Positions 54,858 through 63,378 of a stretch of 64,000 bases of DNA are shown here, piece after piece. The notes beneath the pieces were generated by a model. That model did no database searches and was not told where the DNA came from. It worked only from the letters and a program-made list of their open reading frames with translations. Each line of letters begins with the position of its first letter. The stretch's first letter is position 1. A program made the position numbers and the translations under genes. The DNA comes from Aliiglaciecola lipolytica E3 (GTDB lineage Bacteria; Pseudomonadota; Gammaproteobacteria; Enterobacterales; Alteromonadaceae). The stretch spans positions 62,001 to 126,000 of the forward strand of contig NZ_BAEN01000049.1 of assembly GCF_000314975.1 (NCBI RefSeq), read 5' to 3'.

Positions 54858-56753
54858 TTGATTGAGTGGGTTGATTTATTAGTAAAAGCACTGCTTTTTC
54901 TGATATCAAATCTGTCGTTATTATCGGTTTGCAAAACCTTGCGTGGAAAGCGTGGGGCACTTTATGTTGCAGTAAATTTAGATGATCTCATCATTGTAAT
55001 GGCAGTTAGCGTATTTGTTGTGACTATGACTATGCTAGCGCCTGTGTGGGTGATGATGATAATTGCCGGTGTACTAGCGCTGTATTGCTTTTTGATTTGG
55101 CTTGATGCGTTATTGTTTGTGCAGTATCGAATTGAAATCAACCGACAAACCCTGTCGTGGTTTATTACCGGATCAAAAGGCTTGAGCAAAGGTGTGCCGC
55201 ATTTAGCTGCAGGTTTGCAGAAACTTCCTTCTGCGATGTGGGTACCTCTGTTTTGGCCAGTGGTGATTTTTTCATTTGCGCTGAACTCAACAATAGAGTG
55301 GTTGGTTGTTAGTACCGTGTCAGCTTTTATGTTAGCAGTATTTAATCATAAAAATTGGCTGAAACGCGCTTTACTGGTCACATTTTGCATAGCCACTTTT
55401 GGTTTGTTTTATACCTCTCCCGAATTAACAGTGAATATTCTAATGTTCATTGGTTTTGTGGGTGTTGTGTTTACGTTATTATTAATAGCAATGCGAGTGC
55501 TATTTCAGTCTCAGCATCCATTTTTAACATCGCCTACCTTGCTAACCAATATTATGTTGGATGACACATTTGAAGCAGACGATGACATTGAAATTCAAGT
55601 GCAACATCAAGCCTTTGTAAATCCCGTATTAGAAAAGCCGAAAGCATCTGAGCTACATGGCAAGTTAGCAGGGGCTAATATCATCTTGATTACGGTGGAA
55701 TCAATGGGGGCTTACGTTTCTCCCTATGCCAAGGATGCTGCACGCTCTCTGTTAGCCGAACGATTTGAAAATTCCTCATGGCTATCAAAGCAACATTTTT
55801 GCTTGTGTCCAAATACAACGGTTTCTACTAACCAAATGTATACAGGTAACTATTCGAATAATCCCTATAATAAAGTTGATTCACTTTACCCGGGTAGTCA
55901 GCCAAAACATATCGCACATTTAAAAAAAGCAGGTTACAAAACATTGTTTCTAGACAGTGCTGACATTGGCTTATATGACTATCACAAATTACTCAAACGA
56001 ATTGGATTTGATAAGGTGTGGGGTACGGCAGACATTCCTGCGAATGGTCTAAAGGCAGATTATAGGCTATTAAATATGGTTGATGTTGTTGCCGAAGAAG
56101 TGCAACAACAACCATTTTTTTTGCATTTGATAAATGATCAAACGCATATGCCATATGAAGTGATAGATAAAAAACGTTTCAATCGCCACAAAGGCAAAGA
56201 CGCGAAATCAACCTATTTAAATGCGTTAGAAGAAGTCGATTTTATCTTTAATCAGTTTCTAGACAAATTAGAAGCCAAAATTGATCTATCAAATACCATG
56301 ATTGTATTTACTGGCGATCACGGTGAATCGTTTGGCGAGTATGGCTATAGTTTTCATAGTAACTCAGTGATTGAGCCGCAAATGCATGTGCCATTTATGT
56401 TGAATCATGCCAAGTTAGCCGCTAAAACAATCGAACATTCTTGTCATTTTGACTTATTTCCCACCTTTTTCGATTTATTAGGGATTGATGTTGATTATCC
56501 AACTTTAGGTACATCTATTGCTCATGACGATAGAGATTTTGCTTATTTTTTTCATTCAGCAACGCTAAAAGGCAACAGTCCAGCCAATTTTGGTTTCATG
56601 TTAAATGGCGAGATGCTGTGGATGGACAGATTATTTAATCAAGTAAATGGCATTTCACCTCAGCAACAAAAATTGAGTTTGCAAGGAGCGGAAAAACGTT
56701 ACATTAAGAACTTGTTGTATAAAATGCTAGAAAGTCGGTCTATTTTGTCATGA
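54858..56753 (+). CDS. Membrane sulfatase/LtaS-like transferase
   Basis: Residues 1-220 form about six membrane segments. The C-terminal domain belongs to the alkaline-phosphatase superfamily, as in LtaS, OpgB and phosphoethanolamine transferases: metal ligand in LITVESMGAYVS, a candidate nucleophile Thr or Ser in CLCPNTTVSTNQMYTG, and FTGDHGESFGEYGYSFHSNSVIEPQMHVPFML. It probably adds a phosphoglycerol-, phosphoethanolamine- or sulfate-type group to a glycan on the outer face of the inner membrane. The start is TTG with GGAG upstream. Its stop overlaps the next gene by 4 bases. Confidence 0.8.
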   Translation: MIEWVDLLVKALLFLISNLSLLSVCKTLRGKRGALYVAVNLDDLIIVMAVSVFVVTMTMLAPVWVMMIIAGVLALYCFLIWLDALLFVQYRIEINRQTLSWFITGSKGLSKGVPHLAAGLQKLPSAMWVPLFWPVVIFSFALNSTIEWLVVSTVSAFMLAVFNHKNWLKRALLVTFCIATFGLFYTSPELTVNILMFIGFVGVVFTLLLIAMRVLFQSQHPFLTSPTLLTNIMLDDTFEADDDIEIQVQHQAFVNPVLEKPKASELHGKLAGANIILITVESMGAYVSPYAKDAARSLLAERFENSSWLSKQHFCLCPNTTVSTNQMYTGNYSNNPYNKVDSLYPGSQPKHIAHLKKAGYKTLFLDSADIGLYDYHKLLKRIGFDKVWGTADIPANGLKADYRLLNMVDVVAEEVQQQPFFLHLINDQTHMPYEVIDKKRFNRHKGKDAKSTYLNALEEVDFIFNQFLDKLEAKIDLSNTMIVFTGDHGESFGEYGYSFHSNSVIEPQMHVPFMLNHAKLAAKTIEHSCHFDLFPTFFDLLGIDVDYPTLGTSIAHDDRDFAYFFHSATLKGNSPANFGFMLNGEMLWMDRLFNQVNGISPQQQKLSLQGAEKRYIKNLLYKMLESRSILS

Positions 56754-58975
56754 CGAAAACCAGCAATTCTACGTCCGATAAATACCCACTTCAGGTTTTG
56801 ATGCCTTGCTATAACGCTGCTCTTTATTTATCTGAAGCGTTGGACTCGCTCATAAATCAAACTGAAAAACATTGGCAATTGCTAATTATTGATGATGGTT
56901 CTACTGATAATTCGTTGGAGTTAATTAAGCACTATGCCAGTGAAGACCCTCGAATAAAGTTTAGGACGCGGGAAAACCAAGGGCTGATCCGCACGCTCAA
57001 TGAATTGGTTGAGTGGTCAACGGCGCCATTATTGGCAAGAATGGATGCGGATGACATCAGCACTATTGACAGGTTTGAGAAACAGCTAGCGTTTATGCAA
57101 CGATATCCAGACGTTGATATGGTAGGCTGCTGGGCTGAGTTATTTGGTAATAAACAGGAAGTTTGGCATTTTCGTGAATCTGATAACAACACCAGAATTT
57201 TAAGCCTGTTTGGACACTGCTGTATGTTGCATGCATCCGTTATTTCAAAGCGCGCCGTTTTTGAAAATGTACCCTTTAATGTTGACTATCAGCATGTTGA
57301 AGATTTTATTTTCTTATCCGACATAATTGCAAAAACCAACTTTAAATTTGGTAATGTCAGACAAGTACTGTATCGCTATCGAATGCATCCTGACTCTGTA
57401 GTCCAACAATATCAAACCTTTCGGGAAAACCGATACAAACACACGGTTCTCAGACATTTGCAAGCTATAGGCTTAGATCTTGAAGAAACTGACTATCAAG
57501 CATATTGGCATTTCATCGAGGGTAATGAAGCGACCTATAGAGAGTTGCTAATAATGGGTAGGTTGTTAGCGTCAATTCGCAAACAACTAGAACATAAAAT
57601 GCCAGATGAACACCATGAAATTGCATTGCGATGGCTAAAATATTGTGTCGCAAATGGGCATCCTGAATTGTATTTTCTATGTCGAGCGGACAATCTATGT
57701 TTTCTGCAGCAAAAAAATCAAACGTCACTCTTAGTTCCCACCACGCCGACAGATATTTGTAGTCTGGCTGATTTGAACGACAGTCCTTGGGTTATACTCG
57801 GCAGCGGCGGCTACGTTAAGTTGATCATTGAGAAGTGTGTACAATTGGGTATTCGTTTACCGGAATATATGCTCACATCATTACCTAACTCTGAAGGGGA
57901 CTTTTTAGGTATACCTAGCATCGATGAGCAAAACTATAATTTTGCACTGAATCACACCTTGGTGTTTGGGAGTAATGTATATCAAATGTCTATGCTAAGT
58001 CGCATAGCGCATCGCTTGCATGACGAACAGGTAATTTATGATTGCAGTAGCGCTATGTGGAGCACTAAAAATAGCACTTATTTTAACACTGAAATTGACA
58101 CTCACTCAGATGTGAAATTTGTGATTATTTTCGATATTAACCCAGCAGAACATATCGATAACTGGTTAAGCCATTTCGTCCAGAGTCTGGTAGAGAATGA
58201 CGTTCAAATACTAATTCGTCATCCTCTTCAAGTGGTTTCAGATAATCTATTGGTGAAGGCCAGCCACGTTTTTATCTGGAATGGTGCGACCGCAATTTTT
58301 GATTGTTTAAAAATGCGATTGGCACAATTAGACGTTAATTTTGACTTTCTGGAGTGTGGCTTTTTCCCTCAGAAAAAATATTTCTACATCGACAGTCAAG
58401 GTATTAACAATCAAAGAGAGCTGGCGCAAAGTAAGTTACAATGGGTCGATGAAGATATACATCGTCAACGTCTAGCACTTCGAGCAGAGTTTTTTAGTGA
58501 ATATCCTTCAAACGTTTCCGGTGACTTTATTTTCGTACCTTTGCAGTTAGCAAACGATTCTAATGTACAACGCAACAGTCGTTTTACTGATGGCATGCAA
58601 GCATTTATTGATTTTATTGAAGATCTTTATCCAAACGAAAAAATTATCGTTAAAAAACACCCAAAGGATCCTGAACAATACACTTCAAAAAGAGCAGAAT
58701 TTAGCACTGAAGATAGCCGTTTACTGATTAGTTTAGCCAAACATGTACATGGAATTAACAGCACTGTGTTATTTGAAGCTGCTTTAGCTGGCAAAAGTGT
58801 GAGTGCAGAAGGAGAATGTTTACTAAATCATAAATATGCCGATAAAGATACGGTTGTAGCTGCCATCATTGCCACACAATATCCGGTGCATGGCCCATTT
58901 GGTGATGTTATTAGCAACTTAGCAATGAAAAATATGCAAAATACTAAGGTTAATTTTCAAGGTGTTTATGAATAA
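56750..58975 (+). CDS. Three-part glycosyltransferase: GT2, Rossmann module, capsule-synthesis domain
   Basis: Residues about 12-230 are a GT2 transferase (VLMPCYNAALYLSEALDSLINQTEKHWQLLIIDDGSTDN, LARMDADDIS). Residues about 345-430 form a small nucleotide-fold module (WVILGSGGYVKLIIEKCVQLGIRLPEYML). Residues about 590-720 resemble KpsC/KpsS-type capsule Kdo-transferase domains (FIFVPLQLANDSN, IIVKKHPKDPEQYTS, HGINSTVLFEAALAGKSVSAEGE). At 741 residues the protein could add two successive sugars. I infer the domains from motifs; linkages are unknown. Its stop overlaps the next start by 8 bases. Confidence 0.75.
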   Translation: MTKTSNSTSDKYPLQVLMPCYNAALYLSEALDSLINQTEKHWQLLIIDDGSTDNSLELIKHYASEDPRIKFRTRENQGLIRTLNELVEWSTAPLLARMDADDISTIDRFEKQLAFMQRYPDVDMVGCWAELFGNKQEVWHFRESDNNTRILSLFGHCCMLHASVISKRAVFENVPFNVDYQHVEDFIFLSDIIAKTNFKFGNVRQVLYRYRMHPDSVVQQYQTFRENRYKHTVLRHLQAIGLDLEETDYQAYWHFIEGNEATYRELLIMGRLLASIRKQLEHKMPDEHHEIALRWLKYCVANGHPELYFLCRADNLCFLQQKNQTSLLVPTTPTDICSLADLNDSPWVILGSGGYVKLIIEKCVQLGIRLPEYMLTSLPNSEGDFLGIPSIDEQNYNFALNHTLVFGSNVYQMSMLSRIAHRLHDEQVIYDCSSAMWSTKNSTYFNTEIDTHSDVKFVIIFDINPAEHIDNWLSHFVQSLVENDVQILIRHPLQVVSDNLLVKASHVFIWNGATAIFDCLKMRLAQLDVNFDFLECGFFPQKKYFYIDSQGINNQRELAQSKLQWVDEDIHRQRLALRAEFFSEYPSNVSGDFIFVPLQLANDSNVQRNSRFTDGMQAFIDFIEDLYPNEKIIVKKHPKDPEQYTSKRAEFSTEDSRLLISLAKHVHGINSTVLFEAALAGKSVSAEGECLLNHKYADKDTVVAAIIATQYPVHGPFGDVISNLAMKNMQNTKVNFQGVYE

Positions 58976-60074
58976 AGTTCACATTCAGAGAATCGCAAAC
59001 GCGATGGCTTTTTTTAAGTGTAATGATCAATCTTTGAGCTGTTCTCCTTGGGAAATCAGTGAGCAGGTAGATTCGCTTGATGAACTTCATTGCGACCAGT
59101 CGTTCTGCACTTTAACGACAATGGAAGCAGACGCCACCTTGATCAATTGGTTTAAGGCACTTCGTGTTGGCGGCAAACTATACTTGAATCTGCTCGATAG
59201 CGATTATTATGCGCAACTATGGTTGAATGCGCAGTGGGATGAAAAAAGCTTACGTGATGAAAGTTCTGATGCCCGACAAGCGTTTGCTGGATTATTCGGC
59301 AGTCAGCAAGGCAGTAATCCAAAATTTGATGACTATTCAACAGATTATACTCATGTACATAAATCTGCTTACAATCGAAAACGGCTCACATTTTTGCTCG
59401 AAAGAGCAGGGTTTGTCGATGTAGAGATGATTGCTGATAAAGAAAAGTTGAAAGCAGTTGCGAGCAAGTCGATGAATGTCGGCGAGCGTCAAATTTCAAC
59501 GAATTATGACAACATCCGTTTAGATCATAAGAATCGCTATCAATTTGCCTGTGATCAATTACAAGAGGAATCTCCTAATACTGTATTAGATTTAGCTTGT
59601 GGGATTGGCTACGGCACATTGATGTTGGCAAATGCCACAAATGCCAAGGTAACAGGTGTCGATATTGATCAAGGGGCAATTGATTACGCAAACTCGTATT
59701 ATTCCAACTCGAATACGCAATTTTTACGTGAAGACGCAAGGCTTTTAACTCTGCCAGATGCAACGTTTGACGCAGTCGTCTCTTTTGAAACGATTGAACA
59801 TGTTGAGTTTGATTTAGAATTGATAAGCAAGTTTTATCAACTTCTTAAGCCAGGGGGACGATTAATCTGTTCCACGCCTAATGAAGATGTGATGCCATAT
59901 GATCCCGTAAACTTTAAATATCATATTAAGCATTACACGAACAACGAACTATTAGCATTGCTCAAATCTGCGGGTTTTCTAAATGTAGAACTATTTGCGC
60001 AACATGATCCAAACACTGGAGATGTCGTTATGGGTCAAGATGGAAGTTTTATCATTGCCGTTGCAACAAAATAA
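58968..60074 (+). CDS. Double-domain SAM-dependent methyltransferase
   Basis: The C-terminal half (from about residue 190) is a complete class I methyltransferase: VLDLACGIGYGTLMLA, VTGVDIDQGAIDYA, FDAVVSFETIEHVE, LLKPGGRLICSTPN. The N-terminal 150 residues look like the last part of a second methyltransferase fold (ALRVGGKLYLNLLDSDYYAQLW, LTFLLERAGFVDVEM) without a SAM-binding glycine loop. The ATG at 58968 is used with AAGGTG upstream. It likely methylates a sugar in the glycan. Confidence 0.8.
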   Translation: MNKVHIQRIANAMAFFKCNDQSLSCSPWEISEQVDSLDELHCDQSFCTLTTMEADATLINWFKALRVGGKLYLNLLDSDYYAQLWLNAQWDEKSLRDESSDARQAFAGLFGSQQGSNPKFDDYSTDYTHVHKSAYNRKRLTFLLERAGFVDVEMIADKEKLKAVASKSMNVGERQISTNYDNIRLDHKNRYQFACDQLQEESPNTVLDLACGIGYGTLMLANATNAKVTGVDIDQGAIDYANSYYSNSNTQFLREDARLLTLPDATFDAVVSFETIEHVEFDLELISKFYQLLKPGGRLICSTPNEDVMPYDPVNFKYHIKHYTNNELLALLKSAGFLNVELFAQHDPNTGDVVMGQDGSFIIAVATK

Positions 60075-61284
60075 CAGTCCAATATTTTCAATTGTCATTC
60101 CGGTTTTTAACCGCAGTGAATCTTTGTTTCGTGCACTGAATTCGGTAATGCAACAATCGTTGCAAGCATTTGAAGTGTTAGTAGTTGACGATGGGTCAAA
60201 TGCTGATTTTGCCGATAAAATTAGAATAGTTGTTGAAGGGTTTCAAGACTCTCGAGTACATTTATTGCGACATGACGTTAACAAAAATGGCGCTGCAGCC
60301 CGTAATACTGGTATAAATGCCGCAAAGGGAAAGTATATTTGTTTTCTCGATTCTGATGACGTCTGGTTGCCTTCTAAATTAGCAAAAACGGTAAATTGTA
60401 TTGACGCTAATGCACCTACAAAAACCTTTCTAATACATCATCAATATCAAAATAAACTAAATACAGTCTTGTCTTCTCCCATTCCTTTGAAAGCAAAACA
60501 TACTTCGGAGTCGGTCACGCATTATTCGTTTGTTACCAATCAGGCTGGTGGTATTCAATCCAGTACGATTTGTGTGCCAACTGCATTAGCTAAGGAAATT
60601 CAATTTAATGAGACACTCAAAGGCCATCAAGATTGGGATTTCGTATTTAGATTAGCTGAAAAAACCAATGCATTTTGGTTTATAGAAGAACCTTTGACTA
60701 TCCGCTATTGTGATTCCAATGATAGCGTAGCGAACAGTTTAGACTGGCAGTATTCATTGTGGTTTTATGGTCAATTATCTCGTTGTTTTGACTATCCATC
60801 TGCATACAATTATTTTCAACGTGTGATTCTAAAACGTGCCAAGTTCACCACAAGTTATACAAGGTTATTTTGTAACTCGTTGTATTTTAGATTATTAATT
60901 CGTCGTCCTGTTGATGTCATTAGGTTTACTTCCGTTTTTATAAAATCTGCTAATCAATACCAAAAGCGATTGCAGGGGTTGTTTAATAAGTTAGCAGAAT
61001 TAGATGCAAGCCACATTTTAATCTGGGGAGCTAATGATTATGCAAAGTCGATCATTTTGCGCAAAAATAAGCGTTTTTCGGTGTTGAAAGTAATAGATTC
61101 AAAAGCGTCAAAATCAAATAATCAATTTTTAGGTGTAAACCTGTCGGCAATTCAGTCGATAAATAGCAAAGACATAGATAAGGTTCAAGCAATTGTGTTG
61201 GCAACAGACAGACATGCGGCAAGCATGACAAGTGAATTAACAGAACACTTTTCTGCTGCAGAACATAAGGTTATCCCATTTTGA
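60040..61284 (+). CDS. GT2 glycosyltransferase with C-terminal Rossmann-like module
   Basis: The N-terminal 230 residues are GT2: IFSIVIPVFNRSESLFRALNSVMQQSLQAFEVLVVDDGSN, NGAAARNTGINAAKGKYICFLDSDDVW, and GHQDWDFVFRLAEKTNAFW. The C-terminal 100 residues (HILIWGANDYAKSIILRKNKRFSVLKVIDSKASKSN) resemble the middle module of the GT at 56.7 kb. The start is uncertain: ATG 60040 or TTG 60055 (with GGAAG upstream) both overlap the methyltransferase end; earlier starts overlap more. Confidence 0.82.
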   Translation: MEVLSLPLQQNNSPIFSIVIPVFNRSESLFRALNSVMQQSLQAFEVLVVDDGSNADFADKIRIVVEGFQDSRVHLLRHDVNKNGAAARNTGINAAKGKYICFLDSDDVWLPSKLAKTVNCIDANAPTKTFLIHHQYQNKLNTVLSSPIPLKAKHTSESVTHYSFVTNQAGGIQSSTICVPTALAKEIQFNETLKGHQDWDFVFRLAEKTNAFWFIEEPLTIRYCDSNDSVANSLDWQYSLWFYGQLSRCFDYPSAYNYFQRVILKRAKFTTSYTRLFCNSLYFRLLIRRPVDVIRFTSVFIKSANQYQKRLQGLFNKLAELDASHILIWGANDYAKSIILRKNKRFSVLKVIDSKASKSNNQFLGVNLSAIQSINSKDIDKVQAIVLATDRHAASMTSELTEHFSAAEHKVIPF

Positions 61285-61330
61285 TGTGGATTAAATCTTC
61301 GCTTGAGTCTATGTAACAGGAAAAGTAAGT

Positions 61331-61867
61331 ATGGGTTTAACACCATTATTAGACGCTCCATCGGTTTTTATTCTTGATGTAGATGGAGTGATGACCGACG
61401 GAAAATTCTATTATTCCGTCGATGGTAAAGTGATGAAAGTGTTTGGCGCGGATGATAGTGATGCGTTGAGCTTATTAACTGAGTTTATCGAAATACAATT
61501 TGTAACCGGTGATAAGCGTGGCTTTGATATCAGTAAAGCAAGAATTCAGGATGACATGAAGTATCCATTGAGTTTGGTAAGTACTACCAAGCGAGCGCAA
61601 TGGATAGCTGAGCGTTGGGATAGTAGCAAGGTCATCTATATGGGAGATGGAATCTTCGATCACTACGTGTTTAGTCAAGTCGCTTATTCAATTGCTCCAG
61701 CAAATGCTGATAGTAATTGTTTAAAAAAGGCCGACTTTATTACGCAGAGAACAGGTGCAGAACGCGCAGTTGCAGAAGCGTGCTTGCATATCTTAGCGAA
61801 ATTTTTTACAGCCTATGAACCAAATTTGCCACCTAAAAATAGTGCTGGCGAAATGAGTGGGGGATAA
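61331..61867 (+). CDS. KdsC-like HAD-superfamily phosphatase
   Basis: A 178-residue HAD phosphatase of the Kdo-8-phosphate / nonulosonate-9-phosphate phosphatase type: catalytic FILDVDGVMTDGKFYY (Asp16, Asp18), VTGDKRGFDI and the late VIYMGDGIFDHYVF. It should dephosphorylate a sugar phosphate made by its operon partner, the aldolase-like protein 1 base downstream. True Kdo-pathway KdsC lies with kdsD/lptC in most relatives, so this is probably a dedicated copy. The Shine-Dalgarno is CAGGAAAAG. Confidence 0.88.
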   Translation: MGLTPLLDAPSVFILDVDGVMTDGKFYYSVDGKVMKVFGADDSDALSLLTEFIEIQFVTGDKRGFDISKARIQDDMKYPLSLVSTTKRAQWIAERWDSSKVIYMGDGIFDHYVFSQVAYSIAPANADSNCLKKADFITQRTGAERAVAEACLHILAKFFTAYEPNLPPKNSAGEMSGG

Positions 61868-61868
61868 T

Positions 61869-63068
61869 ATGAATTTTAAAAAACAAAGCAAAAATCAGTA
61901 TACCTTGTTGTGTAGTGGACCAATGAGTAAAAACTGCATTGATGCTAGTCTCAATATTTCAAAAGAACTCAATATACCCCAGGTCTTAATCGCTAGCAGA
62001 AGGCAAATTGATTCGGCTGAATTTGGCGGCGGTTACGTGGCTCAATTTGATACTGAAACTTTTAGTCGTTATGTCAAAGATCAAAACGTGACAAACGTTT
62101 TCTTAGCCAGAGATCATGGTGGGCCCTGGCAAAGTGAAGTGGAACAGAAATCCAATTTAAATTTATCAGAATCGATGGCAAGTGCTAAGCGCTCGTTTGA
62201 GGCTGATATTGATGCGGGTTTTGACTTCATCCATATTGATCCTAGCATCCCAATCCAAAATGAAGATTTGACTTTTAATAAGATCTTGGAGCGCTTATTT
62301 GAACTGTATGAGCATTGTTATAACTACGCTCAAAAAACAAAGAAAAATATTCAGTTCGAATTAGGCACAGAAGAACAGAATGGTTATGCGCAAAACCTAG
62401 ATGAATTTGAATGTTTTCTAAATGAAACTGAAAAGTTCTGTAAAAAGAATAGTATTATTAAGCCAACTTTTGTTGTTGCTCAAACCGGTACTAAAGTGAT
62501 GGAAACGCGCAATGTTGGGGTCTTCGACAATGGAGACTATAAAGCCCAATTACATTGCATACAGCATATCAAGGATTCGATTCAAATTTGTAATCGTTAT
62601 GGTATCTGGTTGAAAGAACATAATACTGACTATCTATCAAATGAGGCTTTGAGTTTACGGCCATCATTGGGTGTGCATGCGTCAAACGTAGCACCAGAAT
62701 TTGGAGTGGTAGAGACGCGAGGTTTATTATATCTAATGGAGAAATTTGGATTCGAAGACGAATTGAATACTTTCTCGCAAGTCGCATTGGATTCTAATAA
62801 GTGGAATAAATGGATGCTTCCTGAAACCCAAGCGACCGATTTAGATAAAGTCAGTATATGTGGCCATTACGTTTTTAGTGATCCTCAGATTATTGAAATT
62901 CAACAGAAACTTACATTTGCACTACGTAAATATAATATTGATTTAAATGCTTTTTTGATCAATTTAGTGAAGCAATCAATGATGCGTTATGTGCAGTTAT
63001 TTAATATGAAACCAGTCAGCAGGGGTGCTAATAATGTCTTTAACTGTGATAGAAAAGCCTTGGGGTAA
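61869..63068 (+). CDS. Class II tagatose-bisphosphate aldolase-like (GatZ/KbaZ-like) protein
   Basis: The 399-residue protein recalls the non-catalytic subunit family of D-tagatose-1,6-bisphosphate aldolase: VFLARDHGGPWQSE, SFEADIDAGFDFIHIDPS, IQFELGTEEQNGY, FVVAQTGTKVMETRN and LKEHNTDYLS. Here no catalytic subunit or galactitol genes lie nearby; it is flanked by a KdsC-like phosphatase and a cupin. An enzyme making or splitting a phosphosugar for the glycan is the best guess. The ATG at 61869 has GGGGG upstream. The family call is from motif memory. Confidence 0.65.
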   Translation: MNFKKQSKNQYTLLCSGPMSKNCIDASLNISKELNIPQVLIASRRQIDSAEFGGGYVAQFDTETFSRYVKDQNVTNVFLARDHGGPWQSEVEQKSNLNLSESMASAKRSFEADIDAGFDFIHIDPSIPIQNEDLTFNKILERLFELYEHCYNYAQKTKKNIQFELGTEEQNGYAQNLDEFECFLNETEKFCKKNSIIKPTFVVAQTGTKVMETRNVGVFDNGDYKAQLHCIQHIKDSIQICNRYGIWLKEHNTDYLSNEALSLRPSLGVHASNVAPEFGVVETRGLLYLMEKFGFEDELNTFSQVALDSNKWNKWMLPETQATDLDKVSICGHYVFSDPQIIEIQQKLTFALRKYNIDLNAFLINLVKQSMMRYVQLFNMKPVSRGANNVFNCDRKALG

Positions 63069-63378
63069 AGAGGAACTTCTTGAACATAACAGTAAATATA
63101 TGTTCAAGCGGTTAACTATGTTGAAAGGTCACGCATGTAGCCTGCAATATCACGAAGTAAAAACCGAATCCGTTTATGTGTTATCTGGTGTCCTAAAATT
63201 ATTTTTGGGAGACAATGAGCATGAACTGGAAGAGCGCCTTATGCATCACGGAGATTTTATTACTCTACACCCATTTAAAGTTCATCGAATGGAAGCGATT
63301 GAAGATGCGGTCTATCTTGAAGCGTCTACACCAGAGCTAGAAGATGTCGTACGACTTCAGGATCGTTATCAGCGCTAA
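63034..63378 (+). CDS. Cupin-domain protein (phosphomannose-isomerase-type fold)
   Basis: A 114-residue single cupin: VIEKPWGKEELLEHNSKYMFKRLTMLKGHACSLQYHEVKTESVYVLSGVLKLF, with metal ligands His and Glu in QYHEVKTE and a later HPFKVHRME. The pattern resembles the C-terminal isomerase domain of type II mannose-6-phosphate isomerase/GDP-mannose pyrophosphorylases. A sugar epimerase or isomerase role in the same pathway is plausible. It overlaps the aldolase gene end by 35 bases and abuts the next methyltransferase. Confidence 0.78.
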   Translation: MSLTVIEKPWGKEELLEHNSKYMFKRLTMLKGHACSLQYHEVKTESVYVLSGVLKLFLGDNEHELEERLMHHGDFITLHPFKVHRMEAIEDAVYLEASTPELEDVVRLQDRYQR

